From: Metallibacterium scheffleri | GTDB lineage: Bacteria; Pseudomonadota; Gammaproteobacteria; Xanthomonadales; Rhodanobacteraceae | Reading direction: 5' to 3' | Assembly: GCF_002077135.1 (NCBI RefSeq) | Contig: NZ_LDOS01000001.1 | Location: 12,219 to 76,218, forward strand | Length of the DNA stretch: 64,000 bases | Shown: positions 8,973-17,906 of the stretch, in pieces | How positions within the stretch are numbered: position 1 is the stretch's first letter | Layout of the letters: each line of letters begins with the position of its first letter | Notes under the pieces: model-generated | What the model was told of the DNA's origin: nothing | What the model saw: only the letters and a program-made list of their open reading frames with translations | The model's database searches: none | Translations under genes and position numbers: made by a program

Positions 8973-9269
8973 TCAATCGTCCCCGCTCTTGCCCAGTTCG
9001 TCATCGGCGGCCACTTCCGCGGCAGCCCACTCCAGCGCCTCGCGCTCGGCACGTTCACGCTCGATGCGCTCGATCTCGTCGATCGTGGGCTGGTCGATGC
9101 GACGCTCGGCGATCTCGCGCAATGCGATCACGGTGGGCTTGTCATGCTGCGGATCGACGCGCGGCTCGATGCCCTTGGCGATCTGGCGGGCGCGTTTGGT
9201 GGCCATCAATACCAACTCGAAGCGGTTGTCGACCACCTCAAGGCAATCCTCGACTGTAATGCGAGCCAT
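8973..9269 (-). CDS. rpoZ: RNA polymerase omega subunit
   Basis: Omega assists assembly of RNA polymerase by binding beta prime, and in E. coli it forms part of one ppGpp site. The 98-residue protein begins [20 protein letters not shown] and contains [11 protein letters not shown] and the [12 protein letters not shown] motif, all diagnostic. The C-terminal tail is acidic ([12 protein letters not shown]). A good ribosome site (GGAAAGG) precedes the ATG. It is the first gene of the rpoZ-spoT-ridA-recG cluster and is divergent from mlaA. Its 5' leader contains a 10-bp palindrome CAAATATTTG. Confidence 0.96.
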   Translation of the reverse strand: MARITVEDCLEVVDNRFELVLMATKRARQIAKGIEPRVDPQHDKPTVIALREIAERRIDQPTIDEIERIERERAEREALEWAAAEVAADDELGKSGDD

Positions 9270-9306
9270 GAAAGACCTTTCCTATCAAATATTTGAACGG
9301 ACTGTA

Positions 9307-9336
9307 AGTGTAGCCTGCCGTCACGGCGGTGGGCAA
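9307..9336 (-). promoter_or_regulatory. Candidate promoter of rpoZ
   Basis: On the minus strand TTGCCC is followed after 18 nt by TACACT, about 40 nt before the rpoZ start codon. The spacer contains the inverted repeat GCCGT-C-ACGGC and ends in GCAGGC. It is nearly the same as the block before rpmE2. Confidence 0.55.
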
Positions 9337-9364
9337 TCACGCATGCTGCACGTCGCGCTTACGT

Positions 9365-9370
9365 TACAAT
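9365..9370 (+). promoter_or_regulatory. Possible -10 element for mlaA
   Basis: TACAAT (five of six to consensus) lies 38 nt before the mlaA ATG in the divergent rpoZ-mlaA gap. No clear -35 hexamer is found at 16-18 nt, so this is a weak call. Confidence 0.3.
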
Positions 9371-9408
9371 CCTGAACTCTGCCGTTCACCAATCGCTCCG
9401 CACCCATC

Positions 9409-10437
9409 ATGCCAGCGTTCCCCCGCACCCTGCGCCTGCTCGCTACCGTTACTCTGCTCGTCGCCGTTGCCGGCTGCGCGATCCAACCCGCGCGCGATGA
9501 AGACCCTTGGCAAGGCATGAACCGCAAGGTTTTCAATTTCAACCAGAAATTCGACAACGCGATCGCCAAACCGGTGGCCCGCGGTTACGTCAAGGTCACC
9601 TCGACCGAGGTGCGCCTGCTGGTCAGCAACTTCTTCGACAACCTGCAGATGCCGATCAGCATCGTCAACGATGTGCTGCAGGTGCGCCCGGTCGGGGCAG
9701 CGCAGAACACCGGCCGCTTCCTGGTCAACAGCACGATCGGCCTGGCTGGATTGTTCGATCCGGCCGGAAAACTGGGCCTGCGCGCGGATCCCACCGACTT
9801 CGGTGTGACGCTGGCGCGCTGGGGCGTGCCGCAGGGTCCGTACCTGGTGATACCGTTTTTGGGCCCCAGCAGCGTACGCGATTTCCCCGCGTACCTGGCC
9901 GACACTTATTTTCTGAATCCAATGAGTTACTGGACGCGCGACCACAACTTCCGCTACTACGCCGAGTACCTGCCGTACACGCTGTATCTGGTGCAGCTGC
10001 GCGCCAGCCTGCTCAATACCGATCAGTTCCTGAACTCGGCATACGATCCCTACGTGATGCTGCGCGATGCCTACTTGCAGCGCCGCAATTACCTGATCTA
10101 TCACGGCAATCCGCCGACCAGCCTGCTGGAGAATTTCAACGGCAGCGGTGCCGGCGACAGCAATGATCATGCTGCCGGCGAATCGGATATGGAAGCGTTG
10201 CTGGCGCGGCAGCGCGCCTATGATCGAGCCCACGCCGCGCAGCCGGCACGCGCTGCGCCGACGCCAGCCTCCTCGGCACCGCCCGCAGCTCCTGCACCGA
10301 TCGCTCCGCCGCCGCCCGCAGGCTCAGTGGCGCCGGCGCACGCCGCGAGCGTGGCGCCCGCCGCCAGCAGCGCACGTGCTCAGGGGTCATTGATTCTCAC
10401 GCCAGCGCCAGCGACCAGCGCTGGCGCTGGCGGCTGA
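9409..10437 (+). CDS. mlaA: MlaA (VacJ) outer-membrane lipoprotein
   Basis: MlaA sits in the outer membrane and extracts phospholipids from the outer leaflet, passing them to MlaC for return to the inner membrane. The 342-residue precursor has a lipoprotein signal with lipobox VAGC at about residue 23, then the family core: DPWQGMNRKVFNFNQKFD, NFFDNLQMPISIVNDVLQ, RFLVNSTIGLAGLFDPA, RWGVPQGPYLVIPFLGPS and SAYDPYVMLRDAYLQ. The C-terminal ~90 residues are a low-complexity Ala/Pro extension absent from E. coli MlaA. The gene is separate from and convergent with mlaFEDCB. Its last codons form a perfect 14-bp hairpin. Confidence 0.95.
   Translation: MPAFPRTLRLLATVTLLVAVAGCAIQPARDEDPWQGMNRKVFNFNQKFDNAIAKPVARGYVKVTSTEVRLLVSNFFDNLQMPISIVNDVLQVRPVGAAQNTGRFLVNSTIGLAGLFDPAGKLGLRADPTDFGVTLARWGVPQGPYLVIPFLGPSSVRDFPAYLADTYFLNPMSYWTRDHNFRYYAEYLPYTLYLVQLRASLLNTDQFLNSAYDPYVMLRDAYLQRRNYLIYHGNPPTSLLENFNGSGAGDSNDHAAGESDMEALLARQRAYDRAHAAQPARAAPTPASSAPPAAPAPIAPPPPAGSVAPAHAASVAPAASSARAQGSLILTPAPATSAGAGG
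10400..10432. terminator. 14-bp perfect hairpin overlapping the mlaA 3' end
   Basis: CGCCAGCGCCAGCG (10400-10413) and its exact complement (10419-10432) flank the loop ACCAG. The hairpin ends two bases before the mlaA TGA and faces the convergent mlaB end 40 nt away. It has no T-tract, so it may be a transcription-end or mRNA-stability structure working on both strands. Confidence 0.5.
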
Positions 10438-10471
10438 GCGGGGGCGAATCTGCTGTTGACGCCACGGCGGC

Positions 10472-10786
10472 TCAGGCTGCCGCGGGCGTGACTTCCTGCA
10501 GCAGTCCATCAACGCCGCTGACCTGGGCCAAGGCATGCAGGCTTTCGGGTAGCGCGGACAAGACCAGCATGCGTCCGGCGCGCTCGCTCTGCGCGCGCCA
10601 CGCCAATAGGCAAGCCAGCGTGGCACTGTCGGCTTGGCCGAGCGCGCTCAGATCGATGCGCACGATGCCCGCGACGAGGCGCGTGCTGATCGCGCGATAC
10701 GCCGCGGCGGCATTGGCGAAATCGAGCCGCCCGGAAAGCCGCAAGGCATCGCCATCGACGCTGACTTCGAGTCCGGCGACGCTCAC
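10472..10786 (-). CDS. mlaB: MlaB STAS-domain protein
   Basis: MlaB is the cytoplasmic STAS-domain subunit that binds the MlaF ATPase and is needed for stability and activity of the MlaFEDB transporter. The 104-residue protein is a single STAS domain: a strand-rich start (VSVDGDALRLSGRLDFANA), IRIDLSALGQADSATLACLLAW (with the conserved Ser/Thr loop) and the C-terminal helix. It overlaps mlaC by 4 nt and is the last gene of mlaFEDCB, converging on mlaA. Sequence identity in this family is low, so the assignment leans partly on its position. Confidence 0.85.
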   Translation of the reverse strand: MSVAGLEVSVDGDALRLSGRLDFANAAAAYRAISTRLVAGIVRIDLSALGQADSATLACLLAWRAQSERAGRMLVLSALPESLHALAQVSGVDGLLQEVTPAAA

Positions 10787-11493
10787 CCCTGCGCGCCCTG
10801 CTTCTTCATGCTGTCGATGGCCTTGCCACCTTCGCTCTGCAGGCGCGTGATCAGCGCATCGAGGCTGCTGTGGCGGATTTCCTCACCGACCTGACCGCGA
10901 TAGCTGGCGATGTAGGAAATGCCCTCGATGACCACATCGAATGCTTTCCACTGGCCATCGGCAGCACGGCGGAACACGTAGTTCACCGCGATCTTCTTGC
11001 CATTGTCGAGGGTGACCTCGGAGCGCACCAGCGCGCGGTGGCCGTCATCGCTGGTGCCGCGCGACGGCAGGATGGTGACGCGACCCTCGCGATAGTCGAT
11101 CAGGCCATCGGCATAGCGGTCGATCAGCGCATCATAAAATGCCTTCTGGAAGCGATTGATCTGTTCCGGCGTGGCGGTGCGTGCATAGCGCCCCAGCACC
11201 AGGATCGCGGCGTAGCTGGTATCGAAATGCGGCAACAGCACCGAATTGATCAAGGCGACCAATTTGGACTTGTCTTTCTTGTATTCCGCCCGGTGCCCCT
11301 TGAGCGCAGCGCCCATTTTGTCGGCGATCTGCTGCACGATCTGCTGCGGCGTCTGCACCGCGACCGGCGTGGCGGCTGCGGGAGCTGGCGCGCCCTGCGC
11401 CTGCGCGCCGATGGGCAGTGCGGCGGTACCAAGGGCCAGTGCCACGGCGATCGCCAAGGCAGTGAACTTACGGGCGGGGCGAATTGCTTTCAT
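10783..11493 (-). CDS. mlaC: MlaC periplasmic phospholipid-binding protein
   Basis: MlaC ferries phospholipids across the periplasm between MlaA and MlaFEDB. The product (236 residues from ATG 11493) has a Sec signal peptide (MKAIRPARKF, hydrophobic core, cleavage near AQAQG), an Ala/Pro linker, and the Tol-Toluene tolerance Ttg2 domain with PHFDTSYAAILVLGRYARTA and YRGQVGEEIR. GTG or ATG codons at 11521-11526 in the same frame, overlapping the mlaD stop, would add 10-11 residues before the signal; I prefer 11493 because the signal peptide is then normal, although its ribosome site (cggaaa) is weak. Confidence 0.92.
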   Translation of the reverse strand: MKAIRPARKFTALAIAVALALGTAALPIGAQAQGAPAPAAATPVAVQTPQQIVQQIADKMGAALKGHRAEYKKDKSKLVALINSVLLPHFDTSYAAILVLGRYARTATPEQINRFQKAFYDALIDRYADGLIDYREGRVTILPSRGTSDDGHRALVRSEVTLDNGKKIAVNYVFRRAADGQWKAFDVVIEGISYIASYRGQVGEEIRHSSLDALITRLQSEGGKAIDSMKKQGAQG

Positions 11494-11522
11494 GGGCGTG
11501 TTTCCGTGCGCGGAGTGGGACA

Positions 11523-12005
11523 TCACTTGCTGCTGCCGGAGGCGGACTTGCTGCCGCCGCTGGTGAGGAACTTGCCGATCAGATCCTCCAGTTGCAGCGC
11601 CGACTGCGTGTTGGCGATGACACTGCCATTCTTGAGATTGTCCGGCGAGCCACCCGGCGAAAGCGAGATGAACTGATCACCCAGCAAGCCGCTGGTCATG
11701 ATCTTGGCGTAGGAATCGGCGGGGATCTGGTTGTAGCGATCGGCGATCGCCAGCGTCACCTTGGCGTCGAGGCTTTTCTGGTCCAGCGTGATCGACTTGA
11801 CCGTGCCGATGCGCACGCCGGCCATCTTGACCGGCGCGCGGTCCTTGAGCCCGCCGACGCTGGTGAACTCGGCGGTGACGTCGTAGCTGGGGCCGCTGTC
11901 GAAATTGACCAAGGACGTGGTCTGCGTGGCCAGATAGGCCAGCGCGGCGAAGCCGAGGAGGATGAACAGGCCGGTGCCGGCTGCATAGGAACGACGAGGA
12001 TTCAT
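11523..12005 (-). CDS. mlaD: MlaD MCE-domain phospholipid transport subunit
   Basis: MlaD is anchored in the inner membrane and forms a hexameric MCE ring that channels lipids between MlaC and MlaE. The 160-residue protein has one N-terminal membrane helix (residues ~8-26), then an MCE domain with YDVTAEFTSVGGLKDRAPVKMAGVRIG and TSGLLGDQFISLSPGG, and a short Ser/Gly/Lys tail. Length and architecture match other MlaD proteins. It sits 16 nt after mlaE and its stop codon touches the possible alternative starts of mlaC. Confidence 0.94.
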   Translation of the reverse strand: MNPRRSYAAGTGLFILLGFAALAYLATQTTSLVNFDSGPSYDVTAEFTSVGGLKDRAPVKMAGVRIGTVKSITLDQKSLDAKVTLAIADRYNQIPADSYAKIMTSGLLGDQFISLSPGGSPDNLKNGSVIANTQSALQLEDLIGKFLTSGGSKSASGSSK

Positions 12006-12021
12006 GGCGAGGTCTCGGTGA

Positions 12022-12795
12022 TCACATCAGAAAGGCGGTCATGACGAAATCCAGCGCCAGGATGGCGATGGAGCTGGTGACCACGGTGCGCGTGGTGGCA
12101 TTGGCCACGCCTTCACTGGTTGGCGGCGCGGTGTAACCCTGGTACACGGCGATCAGGCTGATCAGCGCACCAAACGCCAGCGCCTTCCATTCGCCATTGA
12201 TCACATCGGTCCACACGCTCACATTGGAGGTCATGTTGGACCAGAACGTGCCGTTGTCGATGCCCAGCCAGGTCACGCCGATCAGGTGCCCGCCGAAGAT
12301 GCCCATCAGATTGAACACTGCCACCAGCAACGGCATGGCGATCACCCCGGCAAGGAAACGCGGCGAGGCGACAAAGGCCAGTGGATCGACCGCCATCATC
12401 TCCATCGCCGAAAGCTGGTCGGTGGCGCGCATCAGCCCCACCTCGGCGGTGATCGCGGTGCCGGCGCGGCCAGCGAACAGCAGCGCGGTCACCACCGGGC
12501 CCAACTCGCGGTAGAGCGACAAGGCGATCACCGTGCCCAGCGCCGAGGTGCCGCCGAAAATCGACAGCGTGTAGTACAGCTGCAGCGACAGCACCATGCC
12601 CACGAACAGGCCGCTGATCATGATGATGATCAGGCTCTTGGCACCGACGAACCAGAGCTGTCGCAGCAGTTCGCGCGGATAAGTCAGCCCGCGCGGCAAT
12701 GCCGCCAGCAGACCCAGCAGGAACCAGCCAGTGCGGCCGATGTCGGCCAGGCCATCCACCAGGGGATCGAACAAACGTGCGGCAAATTGCTTCAC
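12022..12795 (-). CDS. mlaE: MlaE permease of the Mla lipid transporter
   Basis: MlaE is the multi-spanning permease subunit of the MlaFEDB ABC transporter. The protein (257 residues) has a hydrophobic core with several membrane segments and the conserved ELGPVVTALLFAGRAGTAI stretch, followed by MRATDQLSAMEMMAVDP and the RFLAGVIAMPLL region. The start is a GTG at 12795 that overlaps the mlaF stop codon (GTGA), which marks translational coupling; a longer open frame to 12897 is not family-like. Confidence 0.94.
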   Translation of the reverse strand: MKQFAARLFDPLVDGLADIGRTGWFLLGLLAALPRGLTYPRELLRQLWFVGAKSLIIIMISGLFVGMVLSLQLYYTLSIFGGTSALGTVIALSLYRELGPVVTALLFAGRAGTAITAEVGLMRATDQLSAMEMMAVDPLAFVASPRFLAGVIAMPLLVAVFNLMGIFGGHLIGVTWLGIDNGTFWSNMTSNVSVWTDVINGEWKALAFGALISLIAVYQGYTAPPTSEGVANATTRTVVTSSIAILALDFVMTAFLM

Positions 12796-13634
12796 GGGGC
12801 GACTCCGGGGAAACCAAACGCGGACGCCAGCGGCGGCGCCGGATACTGGAACGGCACCGGGCCTTCCAGCGCGCCGCCGAAGAACTGCGCGGTCCACGGT
12901 GAATCGCCCTTCGCCAACTCGGCGGGTGTGCCACTGGCCACGCGCTTGCCATTGGCGATCAGATGCACGTGGTCGGCCACCTCGCGCACCGCGGCGAACT
13001 CGTGTGCCACCAGCACCGAGGTGATGCCCAGTTCGCGATTGAGCGTGCGGATCAACTTGAGTACTTGATTGAGGGCGATCGGGTCGAGTCCGACGAACGG
13101 CTCGTCGTACAGAATCAGCATCGGGTCGAACACGATCGCGCGCGCCAGCGCCACGCGCCGCGCCATCCCGCCGGACAGTTCGCTGGGCATCAACTCGGCG
13201 GCGCCGCGCAAACCCACCGCCTGCAGCTTGGTGAGCACCACGTTGCGGATCAGATCTTCCTGCAGGCGCGTGTGCTGACGCAGTGGAAAGGCCACGTTCT
13301 CGAACACGTTGTAATCGCTGAGCAGCGCCGAGTTCTGGAACAGATAGCCGATGCGTTCGCGTAATGCATACAAGCTTTCGCGTGGCAGGCGCGCGACATC
13401 CTGGCCATCGACCAGCACGGCACCGTCAGCGCCGCGCATCTGCCCGGTGATGTGCTTGAGCAAGGTGGTCTTGCCGGTGCCGCTGGGGCCCATGATCGCG
13501 GTAATGCGTCCGCGCGCGATGTCCAGATCGAGCGCGTCGAAGACCTTTTTGCCGCCGAGCACGGTGGTCAGGCCACGCACCTGCACCAGTGGCGCGGCGG
13601 CGGAATCAACGGAGGCGTGGGTCATGACAGGCAT
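12792..13634 (-). CDS. mlaF: MlaF ATPase of the Mla lipid transporter
   Basis: MlaF hydrolyses ATP to drive lipid movement through MlaE/MlaD. The 280-residue protein shows the Walker A GPSGTGKTT (residues ~49-57), Q-loop YLFQNSALL, signature LSGGMARR, Walker B LILYDEPFVGLDP and an H-loop region VLVAHE. The VAHE form replaces the usual SHD but keeps the His. Compared with E. coli it has a C-terminal extension after GDSPW (AQFFGGALEGPVPF and on). It heads the mlaFEDCB run, with tight or overlapping junctions. ATG at 13634 is used; ATG at 13625 is equally possible. Confidence 0.95.
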   Translation of the reverse strand: MPVMTHASVDSAAAPLVQVRGLTTVLGGKKVFDALDLDIARGRITAIMGPSGTGKTTLLKHITGQMRGADGAVLVDGQDVARLPRESLYALRERIGYLFQNSALLSDYNVFENVAFPLRQHTRLQEDLIRNVVLTKLQAVGLRGAAELMPSELSGGMARRVALARAIVFDPMLILYDEPFVGLDPIALNQVLKLIRTLNRELGITSVLVAHEFAAVREVADHVHLIANGKRVASGTPAELAKGDSPWTAQFFGGALEGPVPFQYPAPPLASAFGFPGVAP

Positions 13635-13690
13635 CAGCAGGGCAACCTAACCGAGAAGGAGCGGCAGCGCCATGCGCGGCGCGGCGGGAT

Positions 13691-14308
13691 TCATGCGGAT
13701 TCCAGCAGTTCGTGCAGCAAGTCAGCGTGAAGCCTGCGCGCGCGCAGGCTGCGCAGACGCTCGGCGCGCACGATCGCGCGCAGGTCGTCCAGCGCCTGTT
13801 CGAAGCGGTCATTGACCACCAGGTAATCGAATTCGGTGGCGTGCAATATTTCCTCGCGCGAGCCGGCCAGACGCCGCGCGATGATGTCGGCGCTGTCGGT
13901 GGCGCGCGCGCGCAAGCGGCGTTCCAGCTCGGCACGCGCAGGCGGCAGGATGAACACGCTGGCCGCTTCAGGCATGCGCGCGCGCACCTGGCGCGCACCC
14001 TGCCAGTCGATCTCGAGGATCACGCCGCGTCCCGCATCGAGCGCGGCCATGATCGGTGCGCGCGCAGTGCCATAACCGTTGCCGTGGACCTCGGCGTGTT
14101 CCAGAAACGCATCGGCGCCGACGCTGGCATCGAACTCGGCGCGGCTGACGAAGTGATAGTGCCGGCCCTCGCCCTCGCCCGGTCGTGGTGCGCGCGTCGT
14201 GTGCGAGATCGACAATTGCATGTCCGTCTCGCGCGCCAGCAACGCGTTGACCAGCGTGGACTTGCCCGCGCCCGAAGGCGCCGCAACGATCAGCAGCACG
14301 CCGCTCAT
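13691..14308 (-). CDS. gmk: Guanylate kinase
   Basis: Gmk phosphorylates GMP to GDP with ATP, needed for GTP, dGTP and recycling of (p)ppGpp-related nucleotides. The 205-residue protein starts MSGVLLIVAAPSGAGKSTL, has SISHTTRAPRPGE, the EGRHYHFVS GMP-binding stretch, and VILEIDWQGARQVR. A start at 14350 would abut the yicC stop and add a 14-residue tail not seen in the family. The gene follows yicC on the same strand and is 56 nt ahead of mlaF; in many proteobacteria gmk lies next to rpoZ-spoT, so here the two are separated by the mla genes. Confidence 0.96.
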   Translation of the reverse strand: MSGVLLIVAAPSGAGKSTLVNALLARETDMQLSISHTTRAPRPGEGEGRHYHFVSRAEFDASVGADAFLEHAEVHGNGYGTARAPIMAALDAGRGVILEIDWQGARQVRARMPEAASVFILPPARAELERRLRARATDSADIIARRLAGSREEILHATEFDYLVVNDRFEQALDDLRAIVRAERLRSLRARRLHADLLHELLESA

Positions 14309-14350
14309 GCGGACGTCCCGCTGCAATCCAGCGACCGCGCTGGCGCGCAC

Positions 14351-15214
14351 TCACTCAATGTTCTGCACCTGCTCGCGCACCTGCTCGATCAGCACCTTCA
14401 ACTCGATGCTGGCGTTGCTGGTACGCACATCCACCGATTTCGAGCCCAGCGTATTGGCCTCGCGGTTGAACTCCTGCAGCAGGAAATCCAGGCGCCGGCC
14501 GACCGGTTCGTCCAGGGCCAGCACGCGGCGCGCCTCGGCCAGATGCACATCGAGGCGATCGAGCTCCTCGTCCACGTCCATGCGCAACAGTTGCGCGACC
14601 AGCTCCTTCTCGATGCGCTGCGGCTCGCTGGCGTCGCGCAATTCGGCCAGCAAGCTGTCGATGCGCGTGCGCTGGCGGGTGCGGATGTCGGGCATCAGCG
14701 CGCGTACCGCAGCGACCTGCGCGGCGATGGCATCAAGCCGCTCCAGCATGGTCTGCGCGAGACGCGCGCCCTCGCGCTGACGCGCATCAAGCAAACCATC
14801 CAGCGCCTGATCCAGCAGCGCCAGCACGGCCTGGGTCAACGCCAGCTGATCCGGCTCGCGCGTTTCGATCACGCCCGGCATGCGCAGCAGTTCGCTGAAA
14901 TCCACCAGCAGGTCGGGGAAGCGCGCCGACATGTGCATGGACAAATCCGCGAGCTGCTTCAGATACGGCTCGTTGAGGCGCAATTCGGGCGGCGCCTGGA
15001 GCGCGCCACGCAGGCGCAGGGTCAAGTCCAGCTTGCCGCGCGCGATGCGCTGGGTGGCGCGTTCGCGCAGCGCGCCTTCCTGCGCGCGCAGCTCGTCGGG
15101 CAGGCGCAGGCCAAGTTCCAGATAACGATGGTTGACACCGCGCAGTTCCACGGCCACGCGTCCCAGCGGGGTCTCGCCTTCTACCTGGGCATAGGCGGTC
15201 ATGCTGCGAATCAT
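14351..15214 (-). CDS. yicC: YicC family endoribonuclease
   Basis: YicC/YloC proteins have been reported as endoribonucleases acting on structured RNAs such as RyhB in E. coli. The 287-residue product begins [13 protein letters not shown], has [15 protein letters not shown], the [10 protein letters not shown] stretch, and the C-terminal [18 protein letters not shown] motif and [21 protein letters not shown] end that define the family. An in-frame GTG at 15244 would add ten residues and is less likely. It is divergent from rph: the two predicted starts are 59 nt apart, a compact shared promoter region. Confidence 0.94.
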   Translation of the reverse strand: MIRSMTAYAQVEGETPLGRVAVELRGVNHRYLELGLRLPDELRAQEGALRERATQRIARGKLDLTLRLRGALQAPPELRLNEPYLKQLADLSMHMSARFPDLLVDFSELLRMPGVIETREPDQLALTQAVLALLDQALDGLLDARQREGARLAQTMLERLDAIAAQVAAVRALMPDIRTRQRTRIDSLLAELRDASEPQRIEKELVAQLLRMDVDEELDRLDVHLAEARRVLALDEPVGRRLDFLLQEFNREANTLGSKSVDVRTSNASIELKVLIEQVREQVQNIE

Positions 15215-15273
15215 GCGCGTTCCGGCGGCGACGAAAGGGGTCAATGGTAAGCTCGTTGACCCCGGATTCCCAA

Positions 15274-16020
15274 ATGCGCCCCATGAGCCCAGTGCCCCGA
15301 CCCAGTGGCCGCGATGCCGACGCCCTGCGCACGCTGCGCTTTGAACGCGGTTACACGCGCCACGCCGAGGGTGCGGTGCTGGTGAGCATGGGCGACACTC
15401 GCGTGCTGTGCACCGCCAGCGTCGAGGAGCGCATCCCGGCGTGGCTGCGCGGCAAGGGCGAGGGCTGGGTCACCGCCGAGTACGGCATGCTGCCGCGCGC
15501 CACGCACGAGCGCTCCCAGCGCGAGGCCGCGCGCGGCCAGCAGGGTGGGCGCACGCAGGAAATCCAGCGCCTGATCGGACGCAGCCTGCGCGCCTGCGTC
15601 GACCGCCAGGCGCTGGGCGAGCGCGTCATCACCCTGGATTGCGACGTGCTGCAGGCCGATGGCGGCACACGCTGCGCGGCGATCAGCGGCGCCTGGGTGG
15701 CGCTGGTCGATGCAATCACCGCGCTGCGCAAGCGCGGCACGCTCAAGCGCGATCCGCTGCACGGCGCGGTCGCGGCGGTGTCGGTGGGCCTGTGGCGCGG
15801 CCTGCCGGTGCTGGACCTGGATTACACCGAGGACAGCGCCTGCGATACCGACATGAACGTGGTGATGAACGACGCCGGCGGCATCATCGAGATTCAGGGC
15901 ACCGCCGAGGGCCATGCCTTCCGTCGCGCCGAACTCGACGCCATGCTCGCGCTGGCCGACACCGGCATCGCGCAGATCATCGCCGCGCAGCGCGCCGCGC
16001 TGGCGCATGCGCTGCCATGA
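15274..16020 (+). CDS. rph: Ribonuclease PH
   Basis: RNase PH trims tRNA 3' ends phosphorolytically. The 248-residue product begins [16 protein letters not shown], aligned with the MRPAGR start of E. coli Rph, and contains [21 protein letters not shown], the phosphate-binding [32 protein letters not shown], and [17 protein letters not shown]. It lacks any E. coli K-12-style frameshift. An earlier ATG at 15244 is also in frame. It is divergent from yicC, and rdgB follows after 132 nt on the same strand. Confidence 0.95.
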   Translation: MRPMSPVPRPSGRDADALRTLRFERGYTRHAEGAVLVSMGDTRVLCTASVEERIPAWLRGKGEGWVTAEYGMLPRATHERSQREAARGQQGGRTQEIQRLIGRSLRACVDRQALGERVITLDCDVLQADGGTRCAAISGAWVALVDAITALRKRGTLKRDPLHGAVAAVSVGLWRGLPVLDLDYTEDSACDTDMNVVMNDAGGIIEIQGTAEGHAFRRAELDAMLALADTGIAQIIAAQRAALAHALP

Positions 16021-16152
16021 CCCACTGCGGCCGCCAGCGCCGGGCGCGCGCGGCCTGCATTTCCACGCAGTGCCAAGGCACGGGTGCCGTGGCATCGCCA
16101 CCATATCCCCGGACATGCATGGCAACGCCCGGGGCCTGATCGAGCCACGCGC

Positions 16153-16752
16153 ATGAAGGTCGTACTCGCCAGCAGCAATCCCGGCAAACTCGCCGAGTTC
16201 GACGCGCTGTTGCGCGGCAGCGGCATCATGCTGGTCGCGCAGTCGTCACTGGGCATCGGCGACGCCGAGGAAACCGGCCTGAGCTTCGTCGAAAACGCCC
16301 TGCTCAAGGCACGCCACGCGGCGCGCGCCAGCGGCCTGCCGGCGCTGGCCGACGACTCGGGGCTGTGCGTCGATGCCTTGGGCGGCGCGCCCGGCACCCA
16401 CTCCGCGCGCTACGCCGGTCGCCACGGCGACAGCGCGGCCAACATCGCGCGCCTGCTGGATGCGCTGCGCGACGTGCCGCACGCGGGACGCGGCGCGCAG
16501 TTCGTATGCGTGCTGGCGCTGGTGCGTCACGCCGACGACCCGCTGCCGCTGCTGGGCGAAGGCCGCTGGAACGGTCGCATCCTTGACGCGCCGCGCGGTG
16601 TGCATGGCTTCGGCTACGACCCGGTGTTCCTGGACAGCGCGCTCGACTGCTCCGCCGCCGAGCTGGACGAGGCACTGAAAAACCGCATCAGCCATCGCGC
16701 GCGCGCCCTGACCGCGCTGCGCGCGCAATGGCCGCCACACAGCACGCCGTGA
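16153..16752 (+). CDS. rdgB: RdgB/HAM1 non-canonical purine NTP pyrophosphatase
   Basis: RdgB hydrolyses dITP, XTP and related deaminated purine triphosphates to the monophosphate, keeping them out of DNA. The 199-residue protein begins [20 protein letters not shown], followed by [18 protein letters not shown], the [18 protein letters not shown] active-site segment, SARYAG, and the GFGYDPVFL and [10 protein letters not shown] motifs. Its 3' end overlaps the start of hemW by 25 nt. RdgB next to HemW is the usual gammaproteobacterial arrangement. Confidence 0.96.
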   Translation: MKVVLASSNPGKLAEFDALLRGSGIMLVAQSSLGIGDAEETGLSFVENALLKARHAARASGLPALADDSGLCVDALGGAPGTHSARYAGRHGDSAANIARLLDALRDVPHAGRGAQFVCVLALVRHADDPLPLLGEGRWNGRILDAPRGVHGFGYDPVFLDSALDCSAAELDEALKNRISHRARALTALRAQWPPHSTP

Positions 16753-17906
16753 ACCGCGCCATTCCGCTGGGGCTGTACGTGCACCTGCCGTGGTGCGTGC
16801 GCAAGTGTCCGTACTGCGACTTCAACAGCCATGCACCGCGCGGCACGCCACTGTTCGAGGCTTATGTCGATGCGCTGTTGGCAGATCTCGATGCCGATCT
16901 GCGCGATGCCGGCGAAACGCTGCACGCGCGCCGCATCGAGACGATTTTTTTCGGCGGCGGCACGCCCAGCCTGTTTCCCGATGTCGCCATCGCGCGCCTG
17001 ATGGATGGGCTGCGCGCACGCCTGGACGTCTCCGACGCTGCCGAAATCACACTGGAGGCCAATCCGGGAACCATCGAACACGGACGCTTCGCCGCTTACC
17101 GCGCCGCCGGCATCAACCGCCTGTCGCTGGGCGCGCAATCCTTCGCCGATGCGCAGCTCGAAGCGCTGGGCCGCATCCATCGTCACGGCGAAATCCACAT
17201 CGCCATGGCAGAGGCGCGCGCCGCCGGATTCAACAACATCAACCTCGACCTGATGTACGCGCTGCCCGGGCAGACGCTGGACACGGCGCTGGACGACATC
17301 GAACAGGCACTGGCGCTGGCGCCCACGCACCTCTCGCACTATCAGCTCACGCTGGAGCCGGGTACGCCGTTCGCGCGCACGCCACCGCCACTGCCTGACG
17401 GCGACGCCGCCTGGCGCATGCAGGAGGCCGGTCAGGCGCGGCTGGCCACGGCGGGCTTCGTGCAGTACGAAGTCTCGGCATATGCGCACGACGGACAGCA
17501 GGCACGCCACAACCGCAACTACTGGACCTTCGGCGACTATCTCGGCATCGGCGCCGGCGCGCACGCCAAGCTCAGCTTTGCCGATGGCCGCATCGAGCGC
17601 CGGGCCAAGCGCAAGAATCCCGTGCTGTACATGGCGCACGCGCGCGACGCCGGACGTCTCGAATCCAGCGGCGGGATCGCGCGCGCGGAGTTGCCGTTCG
17701 AATTCATGCTCAACGTGCTGCGCTTGAACGAAGGCGTCGCGGCGGACAGCTTCAGCGCGCGCACCGGGCTGACGCTGGAGACCATCGCCGCGCCGCTGCA
17801 GCGCGCGCGTGCGGACGGTCTGCTGGTGGACGACACGCGCGTGCTGCGCGCCACGCCGCTGGGCCTGCGCTATCTCAACGACCTGCTGCAGCGCTTCCTG
17901 CCGTGA
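16728..17906 (+). CDS. hemW: Radical SAM heme chaperone HemW
   Basis: HemW (formerly annotated as HemN-like coproporphyrinogen oxidase) binds heme and a [4Fe-4S] cluster and delivers heme to respiratory enzymes. The 392-residue product has the CxxxCxxC cluster motif (Cys 23, 27, 30 in [10 protein letters not shown]), FGGGTPSLF, the EANPGTIE stretch and [10 protein letters not shown], then [15 protein letters not shown]. HemW lacks the extra N-terminal residues needed for true HemN activity, and this is so here. The window also encodes heme-containing cytochrome bd and cytochrome c4, but not in the same operon. It overlaps rdgB and is followed by a GTGA overlap with a small Cys-rich gene. Confidence 0.95.
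   Translation: MAATQHAVNRAIPLGLYVHLPWCVRKCPYCDFNSHAPRGTPLFEAYVDALLADLDADLRDAGETLHARRIETIFFGGGTPSLFPDVAIARLMDGLRARLDVSDAAEITLEANPGTIEHGRFAAYRAAGINRLSLGAQSFADAQLEALGRIHRHGEIHIAMAEARAAGFNNINLDLMYALPGQTLDTALDDIEQALALAPTHLSHYQLTLEPGTPFARTPPPLPDGDAAWRMQEAGQARLATAGFVQYEVSAYAHDGQQARHNRNYWTFGDYLGIGAGAHAKLSFADGRIERRAKRKNPVLYMAHARDAGRLESSGGIARAELPFEFMLNVLRLNEGVAADSFSARTGLTLETIAAPLQRARADGLLVDDTRVLRATPLGLRYLNDLLQRFLP

Noticed and set aside
16021-16152. Short open frames between rph and rdgB
   Set aside because: The 132-nt gap has no frame with a ribosome site and coding-like composition.
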